This document shows, one piece after another, positions 45,956-57,900 of a stretch of 64,000 bases of DNA. Position numbers and translations under genes: made by a program. The stretch is from Lepas anatifera (lineage: Eukaryota > Arthropoda > Thecostraca > Lepadidae): contig JAOTON010000213.1 in assembly GCA_034440635.1 (NCBI GenBank), positions 248,001 to 312,000 of the forward strand, written 5' to 3'. The notes beneath the pieces were generated by a model. It saw only the letters and a program-made list of their open reading frames with translations, ran no database searches and was not told where the DNA came from. The number at the start of each line of letters is the position of its first letter. Positions within the stretch are counted from its first letter, which is position 1.

Positions 45956-48900
45956 CTGGAAATAGAAGCGCATTTAAAAACTATTTCACGAGATGAGTGC
46001 TGGTGGTTCAGCCTCTTAGGCTAAATTGCACCCGTAGATCACCGTTTTAATTCACTTCATTGGGTGTCGCAAAAAACGATGGGCTCGCGATTGCCTTTGG
46101 TCTATTCTGACTGTAATTATTGATGGAGACTGCAGATGATATGAAATCCGACCAATGTCGTAATTTTTAATACACACGGGATGTCTCCCACTCCTCCCTC
46201 GCCATAAGCCAGCGATTGGCAGGGTGGGAAATACCCAGCGCGGGCGCGTCAAATATGCTCGCAGCCTACGTCTGTACCTGTTACACGTTCAATGGTCAGT
46301 CAGTTTTCACAAGGGCCAACTTTTGGGCTGGAGCCGGGACACATAGTGTGCATACGTCATGTGTGTGCCCAATAGAGCAGGGAGTCGACGCCAAGAGCAT
46401 CGACGCGTCGGACTCTCTGTAGTTCGGGTACAAAGTTGGCACTTCCAAAGGTGAGTCGATGCAATGCTTTCATCTTCCTGCTTACACATGTAAGCGGCAT
46501 ACAGGTGGCTCAGCAGTATAATAAAATCACTACTACCTAACAGCATCGCTTCAGAAGCTAACAAATAGTTATTGAGACCGGGCCTTGCGTATATGTCTCT
46601 CTCGCTCTCGCTCTCGCTTCAGCGGTTTGGTAGAATGATCACGAAACTGGTCCTTTACATCCCTACCTTAGAGAACTTCCGATTTGGTTAATCCGGAGAA
46701 ACATGTTCTGAATGACGTCATCGACTGGTTACCTGCGGACGGCTCGGCATTCGCTCATCCATGTCCGGTCGCGGGGAGGAGCCTCGATGGCATGCCGGCC
46801 TCCCATTGGTTAACGAATCGCCCGAGGTCACCGAACCGGTGGATACTGGTCGGCCATTGGTCAATACGCCAGCGGATGAAGCTGAGTGTGTGGATGCCGG
46901 CCTGCCATTGGTCAGCGGCGGCTTGAGGGAGGGGCCAGCGACCGATGCCGGCCGGCCATTGGTCAGCGGCGGCTTGAGGGAGGGGCCAGCGACCGATGCC
47001 GGCCTGCCATTGGTCAGTGAGCTCGATGGCGTCACAAGAAGAGGTGCTGACGTGACGAGGACGAATGAGGGGAGTTACAGCCCCTTCGAGTTCGATCTGA
47101 AATGGAAAACAGTGGAGAAATCACAATTATGTTGAGGTTTGAGCACGCTTACAGCGAGTAGGCAATTTTGCTAGAAATCCTGTTCCGTTTCGATCGTGTA
47201 CGAAAGACCATGCTGCATGCGGCAAATGCCAATCGCACGATTCTGAGATTGCTTCTCCAAAATAGTTTGGCATGTGCACGATTGTTCGTTATAATCTTCA
47301 TGTGTGCCCGATACATATTATATGAATACCTCAATTATGATAGGATTAACAAATTCAGACTGGCCCAGATCAAGGTAATAATGCTACGAACACACTAACA
47401 AAATCCGTTAATTCGGCAAGTTAATCCGTAGGAAGTGCGGGCGTCTTAAACGGGTAGCAGGTGGGGAATAATGGTCTGAATATACATTAAGTTTTGCAAC
47501 ACCGTCGTCCTTGAATATACCTTCAGAATCCCTGCCAACTGAGCAAGAGGGTCTTTGTTATTTGGGTTTATGGGCAACAGTGCGGTCATATGACCAGTGC
47601 AATCATATAGCGCCCATACAAGAGGGCCCTTCTCCCCTTAACCACATTAAAATTTCGCGGCACAACCCCGCCATCCGGCCTCACCATTTCTTCACTGGCT
47701 AGCGGAGCTTCGTCGTCGCTGCAGGGGAGCTCGGCCTGCGCCGGCCTCTCGGTGCTGCGGCCCGCCGGCAGTGTGCTGTAGCGACCGCCGCGCGACAGGC
47801 GGGTCGGAGACCCCTGCACCGCCGCAGTCACTTCTTCTAAAAAAAAACGTGATTAGATCGGTTAATGTGCACTTTCGCAGCTGACCTGGTCCCATCAGAC
47901 ATATTCGATACAGCCAAATATGCTGACAAAGTGCAGAAAACCCCGCCGGAAGCTAGTGGAAGGGTCTCTGACTTTAGCTCTCCTGCATAATCTTGTTTCT
48001 ATCGTCTGTCACGGTTACGCATTGCAAACTGGAAAAATACAAACACTGACAAGTCGCCTCAGACGAGTGACAAATGTATTGAACGGCGAGTTGAACTGTA
48101 CCAAATGCACATGCAGTTACAGAATAAAATGTCCAGCGACAGAACAAGATTAAAACTGCATAACCCGAGCAGAAACCTACCGACTGCTCGCAATTAAGCT
48201 AATCACCATGTAACCGTCCCTCCTAAGACGATTGTCAACCAGCCCTTACCGGCCTCCTCAGCGGTAGCGCCCCCTATACCGGCGGCAGACGCGCCGTCTG
48301 CAGCAGAGGTAGCGCCAGTGTCGCCAGCAGTGGAGGCGTGGCCGGGAGTAGGGGGCGGCGAGCCCACTCCCCGCACCTTCCCCGGCTGCCGCACGGGGAT
48401 CCTGTACGCCCAGTGTCTCTGCACGCCCGCACTCTCAGTAGTCGGCTCTGAGAAGAGAGTAGGCGAGTGATTAATAACCACACACCGAACATCCAGGCAC
48501 GTAGGTAATATCCTATTGAATGACAGTACTGCTGTCATTTTAGTCACCAACTATAAACACAAATACCCCCATTTGTCAAAAGCTGTGTATTCAAAATTTT
48601 CAGAAATTTACACAACTTCTATCGAGCTCCCTCAAAAGTGACCAGAGGGTTTATCTATCACTAACACTACAAATCACAAACTCTCAGGAACGTGAGATAT
48701 TCTAGTCACCCTTCAAGGTCCAGCACCAATACGTCCCATCGCGTCAGTCTTCAATTACCGTGTGTCTCCTTGGTCATCATCTGACCATACACTTGCTACA
48801 AGAAATCCCACTGCCTGACCCCTATACTGCAGCTTCGCTACCGACCACTCTCCCTCTCTACTCCAGGTCTCAGACACAACACTCCCTCTTAGCGGCAATC

Positions 48901-51900
48901 ATGCCACGCTACACTCCGTGCCTCACGGCTTTACGACACTTCGACTGTTGAGAGCACATGGTGCCACCAACTCTCCTCCTGTTGAGAGGGTATTATGAGG
49001 ATCAGAAAGACTAATGCAAACCACCCACCTGCCGATATAAACAGCCCACAGCCCCGGTTGCCCGCCCCTGTCCTCCCCCCTCCGGCTCACCTGGGGTGCA
49101 GGTGCGCAGGCTCTGGCGCTGGTAGAAGAGGATGTAGGCGTCTGGGGTGACCACCGCCGACTCTTCAATCCGCTGCACGCGGGCGTCGTCGTAGCTGTAC
49201 CAGTTGCTGTCGGTGGCGTTACGGCACAGCGCTGCCGACACAGCGACTCTGCTTTTAGAACCGGACGGTCTGGCAGTGCGAGCGAATACATTTGGAGACA
49301 ACCCGGGGGCGCTATATTCAAAATATATTCGCAAACATTCCCGATGGATTCGCAGAATAGGGATAGTTCTCAAGATGAACATCACATTTTTTATTTCCGG
49401 CGGAGAAAACTACCGATGAAATGCTCGCTGGACTGAATGCGACTCGAACAATGAATGCAATCACTTATTCATTCCAAAGGACCAACTGTGTGAAATATGA
49501 CATACTAAACCAACATACGCTTTTTGCCAGTGATAAAAACGGTTGACGATGGGGGTATTCTGATACCTACAAAACTCAACTAAACATATTTCTATTGTAA
49601 ATAAGTCTCCCTCAACGCCCTCATTTCGGAACTGGGGCCCAGTTTTAATACATCCGACGGAGGGGGGCAGCATCCACCAGAAATCACCACCTGCACAACC
49701 AGCTCCAGCGATACCTCCCTCTAACCCACCAGTGTAGTGGCCGCTCTGCAGGTCCTTCCCGTGGTGGTTACACACTCCGTACAGCTGGTACACGCCGCTG
49801 CGGCCGGTGGCGCTGCCGGCGCGCTGGTGCCGTTTCCATGGCGACCAGACGCTGAGCAGACTGAGACTGGCGCCAGCCACCGCCTCCGCCCCGGGCCGGG
49901 ACGCCACGTGCTGACCCATGTCCAGGCCGTACAGCGGGAAGTCCACCATGGTGGTCAGCTTGGAGGTGCTCCGCTGGTTGTTGGTCTGACGGGGAGGGGA
50001 GTGTGAGGCAGAGGTCTGACGAGGGAGAGGAATGTGAGACAGAGGTCTGACGGAGAGGGGAGTGTGAGGTAGAGGTCTGACGGGGAGGGGTGTGAGGTAG
50101 AGGTCTGACGGGGAGGGGAGTGTGAGGCAGAGGTCTGACGAGGGAGGGGGTGTGAGGCAAAGGTCTGACGAGGGAGGGGAGTGTGAGGCAGAGGTCTGAC
50201 GGGGAGGGGAGTGTGAGGTAGAGGTCTGACGAGGGAGGGGAGTGTGAGGCAGATGTCTGACGGGGGAGGGGAGTGTGAGGCAAAGGTCTGACGAGGGAGG
50301 GGAGTGTGAGGCAGAGGTCTGTCGAGAGAGGGGAGTGTGAGGTAGAGGTCTGACGAGAGAGGGGAGTGTGAGGCAGAGATATGACGAGAGAGGGGAGTGT
50401 GAGGCAGAGGTCTGACGAGGGAGGGAGTGTGAGACAGAGGTCTGACGAGTCAGGGAGAGTTTTATGTCATTTGTATAGCGGCACTACATAACTGACATAA
50501 AACGACATCAAGGCAGGCTCATTCGTAACATTTTCACCTCCACAGCCTTTCACTCCCGGTCCCAGGAGCGAGCTGTCCTCAGGGAGCATACAGCCCTGTC
50601 GACTTTGTTAGAAGTATATCAAATACGTGTTATAATCATAGCTGAGAACCGCAAAAGTCACATCAGACCACACACCTTTAGAATCACACTTTCAAGCCTT
50701 AGATATGATAGTTACTGGGGATTAAACGACACACCAACGGCCAAGCTCATACGGCGTCGCCAACTCCCACCCTGTTGGGAGGGATTTGGCGACTTAGAAA
50801 CTACAAGCCAACACACATTGGGTCACTTTAAACTTAAAACGAGCACTAAGCCACGAAGCTGGAGTTTATGCCACCCAGCGGACCCCACTAACCCCTGTGC
50901 CTCGGTACCGACCTGTCTGAAGCGTTTCAGGTGGATGACCAGAATGTCTGGAATGGACCACAGACTGAGGCGCTTCTCAGCCTGCTGACTGCTCTGGCAG
51001 GCAGGGCATCGCCAGCTGTCCTCGGGTCCCAGCCGCTCCGTCCTGTAAAGATACAGAGGTTAGAGAAGAGGACATCGCCAGCTGTCCTCGGGTCCCGCCG
51101 CTCCGTCCTGTAAAGATACAGGGTCAGGAAGGAATCGCATCGCCGCTCCGTCCTGTCGCGAGAGAGGAGGGGAGAGAGGAGAGAGAGAGAGAGAGACGAC
51201 ATCGCTAGCTGTCCTCTAATATTATACATAATTCGATTCGCCGTAACGAGTCAAAGCGAATGGTGCCAAAAATGATTCTAACTCCACTTAATCAGACGAG
51301 CCCGGAAACTCCTCTCTGACATGTCACCTTCTTTGACCTGTCATGATCTCAATATTGACCTGAGCCAAAAAGTGACCGATGTAGTTCCATCATGAATTTG
51401 TATGACCTATCCAACAGTGAACGCGTTTTTCGTTATCCCACATGGGAGCCGGGTTCGAGAGGGTGTTTGAGCACCCCCCTCCCCCATCAGAGCGAAGGTG
51501 GCTGGGAGGCCCACCGGGGCGGGTGTCAATTCCAGATGAATCAATCAATTTAGGGACTCCATACCCCTCCAGAGTATAAGCATTAGCTGGGCATAGAGCC
51601 GGACCCTCACTGCCCCAGTATGGCATTACGCGTAGGTGGTCAAACACCGGGACCAGAGCTCCCAATATTTGATCACCTACACTATTATCCCAGGGCGTCA
51701 CATCGCAGGAACTGAGCTAAATAAATATTCCTGCCCCCCCTCACACACACACACACCACAATATTTCCGATGTTCCTACAGGTCTGCCTTGGCACGCAGT
51801 TAAACACCACCACGGCATTATCAACAGGTAGTGACCTGGTCCAGAGCTGGAGGAACAACAGGTACTGACTTGGTGTAGAGCTGCAGACACTCCTGCAGGG

Positions 51901-54900
51901 TGACGGGACTGAGCGACTGGCGCGACACCTCGCGGACCGTGCGGTGCTCCTCCACGTAGTCCTCGGTAGATGTCAGCACACTGCCGACCGGACACACAGC
52001 GTCCATGTCAACCCACCACCGCCTGGGCTCTCCTGAGGGACTCCCCCCCATAATCTCAAAAACCAGAAGAGGTACGGAGACAATCGGAAAGGTTCTGGAA
52101 GTGTTCTACCGTTTCCTACCGCTGAGCCGGCTGGGATGTTTGGACCGGTGGCGTCACAGGATGCAAAATGTGTAACATTTAGGCCGATTTAGAAACTCCC
52201 TTTTAACTAAGAAACAATCAACCTAAAACAGAGCAAAATGCATCAATGCGCTCGTTTTAACCCAAGGATCCGAATGCTATGCGACATAAGCTTTTTAGAT
52301 CACATAGCGACTTGAACCTTAGGTCAAGGTCAAATATGACCTTTCAATGTGATGATGAACGTCAATCGAATCCATAAATCATGTCCGTAAATATTACTCA
52401 TCTATTTCTGTATCTTGTTTCGTTAAAAATTATTGAGAAATACATTTGGAAAACATAACATTTGGTGACCACTGGTGCCTCGTAATTGGCCTGACTTGAC
52501 CTTGGCCTGACATCTTAGCAAATGCATTTCCCGGAGCTTTCGAGAAATTTAATATACCCATCTTAAGAATAGAGATAGAGCCCTGGTTTTATCGGTCTGG
52601 TTTTAAAGGAACGAAATCGCCTAACAAGTGTTTTGAAATAACGTCAAAACTCGTGAACCAGACCAGGCCTGACACAAATTGTCCGCCACAAGCTGTAAAA
52701 CTCATCCCCCGACAAGTATGCAAACGGACGCGGCTCTCATTCATATCAGCCAGGAATCATTGGCGAAAAGCAAACGAGGTCCGATCGAACCCCTCCCCTC
52801 GCCGGCGAAATGTTAACGTAGGTGACTGCACGTGGTAACGACAAATTTGGAGACATACAGACACAATTGTAGAAAATCAATCACGCGTGTGCACGCATTT
52901 CATACTGAGAGGTCAACGCACCTTATGTTTTTAATACGCTCACTTTATAGATGTGTCATCCAACTCTAGAGAGGAGAAAATAACTCATTGCATGCGAGGG
53001 CTTTAAAGTAAATTGCGTTTTCTCCAACATGGGTCCTTTTCTGATCCCTGGAAACCATATAGAGCATTAAGCCAGCGAAGAACCAAATTTCACAGCCATA
53101 CTACCAAGCACACAAACGTCGTACCATCATATTCTGTATGATGTCAACCTCAAGGAGAAAATGAAATGCACTTGGACGCTCTCTAAACGGTCATGTTACA
53201 TACATGTGGTACACATGCGTGATTATCCTCACTTTTTACACTTTTCAGCATCCTACCTGCCTCGCCTCACGACTGAGAGAATGTCCGGCTCAGTGGATGG
53301 ATGATCTACTCCTGTGTGAATCCCGATCCAGTAACGGTGGTTTTCCCTAACAAGTCTGATCGGATTCCGAAAAACTATCAGCACAGGGTGGCGTCCACAA
53401 CATCCTACCACGGTAATAGCCAGATCACTGGCGGACCCAAGCGGGGGCAAAGGGGCTATGACTCCGACCAAAACATGAAATAGTATCTTTTCCTCGCCCC
53501 TTCTCAAAGGTCCAATTTTTGGCCGCTTATTCCTTAAAAATACTGCGCTTTCTCGATTTTTATCGATTTATCTCTCACCATAAACAAACATCGGTTTAGC
53601 CCCCTTCAAAATTTGCTGCTGGATCCGCCAGTGAGCAGGATCACCATGAATCACCACCACCACCCACCTGTCGATGGTCTCCCGCTGTGACGTCACCCAC
53701 CAGCCGATGGCCTCCCGCTGTGACGTTACCCACCTGTCGATGGCCTCCCGCGTGACGTCACCCACCTGTCGATGGCCTCCCGCTGTGACGTCACCCACCT
53801 GTCGATGGCCTCCCGCTGTGACGTCACCCACCTGTCGATGGCCTCCCGCTTGACGTCACCCACCTGTCGATGGCCTCCCGCTGTGACGTCAACCACCTGT
53901 CGATGGCCTCCCGCTGTGACGTCACCCACCTGTCGATGGCCTCCCGCTGTGACGTCACCCACCTGTCGATGACCTCCACTTGACGTCACCCACCTGTCGA
54001 TGGCCTCCCGCTGTGACGTCACCCACCTGTCGATGGCCTCCTGCTCCCATTCCAGCAGGAGGGCGACGTGCGGCTGACGTCGCCCTCCCCTGTGACGTCA
54101 CCCACCTGTCGATGACCTCCCACTATGACGTCCCCACCTGTCGTGGCCTCCCGCTGTGACGTCACCCACCTGTCGATGGCCTCCCGCTGTGACGTCCCCA
54201 CCTGTCGATGACCTCCCACTATGACGTCACCCACCTGTCGATGGCCTCCGCTTGACGTCACCCACCTGTCGATGGCCTCCTGCTCCCATTCCAGCAGGAG
54301 GGCGACGTGCGGCTGACGTCGCCCTCCCACTGTGACGTCAACCACCTGTCGATGGCCTCCCGCTGTGACGTCACCCACCTGTCGATGGCCTCCCGCTGTG
54401 ACGTCACCCACCTGTCGATGGCCTCCTGCTCCCATTCCAGCAGGAGGGCGACGTGCGGCTGACGTCGCCCTCCCACTGTGACGTCACCCACCTGTCGATG
54501 ACCCCCACTATGACGTCACCCACCTGTCGATGGCCTCCCGCTGTGACGTCACCCACCTGTCGATGGCCTCCTGCTGTGACATCACCCACCTGTCGATGGC
54601 CTCCCGCTGTGACGTCACCCACCTGTCGATGGCCTCCCGCTGTGACGTCACCCACCTGTCGATGGCCTCCCGCTGTGACGTCACCCACCTGTCGATGGCC
54701 TCCCGCTGTGACGTCAACCACCTGTCGATGGCCTCCCGCTGTGACGTCACCCACCTGTCGATGGCCTCCCGCTGTGACGTCCCCACCTGTCGATGACCTC
54801 CCACTATGACGTCACCCACCTGTCGATGGCCTCCGCTGTGACGTCACCCACCTGTCGATGGCCTCCTGCTCCCATTCCAGCAGGAGGGCGACGTGCGGCG

Positions 54901-57900
54901 ACGTCGCCCTCCCACTGTGACGTCACCCACCTGTCGATGACCTCCCACTTGACGTCACCCACCTGTCGTGGCCTCCCGCTGTGACGTCACCCACCTTCGA
55001 TGGCCTCCTGCTTGACATCACCCACCTGTCGATGGCCTCCCGCTGTGACGTCACCCACCTGTCGATGGCCTCCTGCTGTGACGTCACCCACCTGTCGATG
55101 GCCTCCCGCTGTGACGTCACCCACCTGTCGATGGCCTCCCGCTGTGACGTCACCCACCTGTCGATGGCCTCCTGCTGTGACGTCACCCACCTGTCGATGG
55201 CCTCCTGCTCCCATTCCAGCAGGAGGGTGACGTGCGGCTGACCGGCGCTGGCCGAGAGCGCCTCCTCCACCGGCTCCGTAAACAGCGGGTGCTGCACCGT
55301 GTGGTCCACCGGCACCCCGTCCACCACGCGCACCGTGAACAGCGGCACCTGCCGCCCGCGCGCCCAACGTCACACCGAGGGTCGCCGGTTCGAGACTGGG
55401 TTAGGGCAGGAGTTTTAATGGTAACGTCTCGGCGGAATTGAAATCGAAGATGAAGAAGTGCGCAGGGTTCAAAGCGATGAAATGGTTCAATTTGTTGTTC
55501 TGTGGGACTGAATTATTTTAATCCCCACTTGAGGGGTCCATTTATTGTACCTACTACTGTCCCTCCCCCTCCCTGTCTTACCTTTCATACATGAAAAGTA
55601 CATACTGATCATTTACACAGACTACGTCTGCCTATGGTACGTCTTTTCCGATATGTGTGCATGACAGCGTCTCAGACTCACCATTTGGCACTCCATCGAA
55701 ATTCACGACTAAGACTTGGATTTCTAACTTTAAAATTGTCCTATCTGAAGCAGCTTTTCATGACAAATCCATTTCTCATGGTTCCAGAAGAAGAAAACGT
55801 ATTTTAACCTTCGTGCTTTTGGGGGTTTTAAAGTGCCATATCCCTCCGCTTAGAATCTAAAAAAAGCACACAAAAAGGGTACATCACTAAAGTTCTCACA
55901 AATCCCTGCAAGGGGTTTTGTGAGAGCCTTAGTGATCTACATATAGCTGAATCTCATTGACCTGGGACAAACCCTTCCAGTTCAAACGCTATAAGGTCAA
56001 ATCTGGACCATACCAGAAACCATCTATTTCGGAATTCCAAGATCAAGCGGAAAAAAACTCCGAGGGACGCCGTGGTGCACCAACAGGTCGCTTTGAGGCT
56101 GGAGGCAGAGATGCGGAAAGGTAGAAAGGCCCAGTGGATGGCCTCCCTACAAGGTCCAGGGTGGGCAAGATGGGGCCACTGCAGTGTCCCAAACCTGGGG
56201 TGCTGGGTGTAGAACGACACCCAGTCAAGCAGAATTTTCCACTCACTTTTATATTTTTTTGCTGAATTTTCCTCACTTCCAACCATACTTACTACTATTT
56301 AATTTTACTCAGCAATACTTACTACAAAAGCCAGTTCCATTATCTCCTCTACCAACGTTCACTGGAAAAGAGAGCAGCAGAATCGACAAAGAGATCGCCA
56401 AATTAACTCGGCTCTCATGCGCTTCCCTGGATTTTCTGCAAGAAAATCTGGCGATTTCTATTTTTCTAGTCAATTATAACTGGCATCCTTATATCCACCG
56501 ATTTCAGTGGAACACCTGAATCGAAATTCTGGCGCGGGCAAGACGTTCAGTGCCCCCTGCCCCACCGGAGAAAGTTCCAATGGGTGAACACCGCCACTAA
56601 ATTCCACCACTCACAAAACTGGTGAGTGGAAAATTAGACACCCTAGCCTTGTGTTGCCAAAAAATGAGCTGACCGCTTTGAAAGATACATTTCTGGAAAG
56701 CAGTTTATCTGTGCACATGACTTCTAGGCTTACGTCCTTGAAAAGTTGTTTTTGTATTTTTGGTACCGAGAATAGTGAAACACCATTTTTGGTCATCTTG
56801 TTGTTAAAAGCAATTATCTTGAAATTTGTATGCTAAGCAGCATATTTTGTTGACATTGTATGGTAGAAAATTGACCATTCATTTCGAACAAAATAATTTT
56901 TATCCATATCAGCCCTTCATTGCTGCGTCCACGCCCTGTGACACCCAAATCCACTCACGACACCCTACGACACCCTAGGCATAAATACGCTGCTATTTAA
57001 GTTCAACTGAAAGTGTCCGGTACTTGAATACATTGAAACTCTACATTTTCATGAAATGATTTTTTTGGGCAACAAGAATGCATCCAGTTACCCTTCAAAC
57101 ATCGGCACTTTTTGTATGGCTGGTCTACGGCGTGGACTTACCAAATCGCCGTCTTTACATCTAGTAAATAAAAGCGGCATCTTTAGGCCTTTTGAAAGCC
57201 CGGTTTCATATTCGTTATTGACAAAACATTGTTAGTCTTCCTCTTGGTGTGCTTTTAGTTGTATAATTTTCTAGTCTATACGGATTTAGAAAATTAATTT
57301 AGAGCAATTTTTGAAATGCAAATTATGTTGCTCATGCGACCGGCAAGCGGAAAGCGATCAGAAATTGAAATTAGTAGTTGCTCTGACGTTGTCGCAACCC
57401 GCCGTGCCTGGCTGATTGTAGACGAAAGGAAGAAACAACACACACAGAAAAAGGAGGCTGGCTGTAGCTTCGATTAGATATTGATAGAAAGCAGCATATT
57501 CATATGAAGGTGAGTATATATGTGAAAGAAGCAGGGGAATTGACAGGTAAAGAAAAGAGACTTTTAGCAAGAGTCTGGAAGAGTTTATTGCCGTGATAGA
57601 AAGTTTGTAGTTTCGTTTGTTAGTTAGGTGTAAACCTCTACTGGGCTCTACTGGGCCCCAGCATAGGTGTTACAAGGTGCAGTGATTGAGGTCAGAATGG
57701 CCTCCAAAATTCCGATAACTATACGTATAGGTATAGGAGGGGCGTTGTCCCGGACAGAAAAACTATACAGTGTATGCTTAGATAATTAATTTTGGCACTA
57801 GGTATTGCATGAAAAATCCATTTTCATTTTTTACCACCTGCCGATCTCGGAGGCCCGTCTGCGAGTTGGTCTAGGGGGCCCTGATATTTCGTCTCAGGGG

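Noticed and set aside
53660..55190. CRISPR-like array
   Set aside because: Units are contiguous without unique spacers, and the context is an animal intron.
53568..55373. Repeat proteins of the GGHRQVGDVTA type on both strands
   Set aside because: Unit length 33 bp keeps all frames open; the sequence is explained as intronic copies of a splice-site region of the USP gene.
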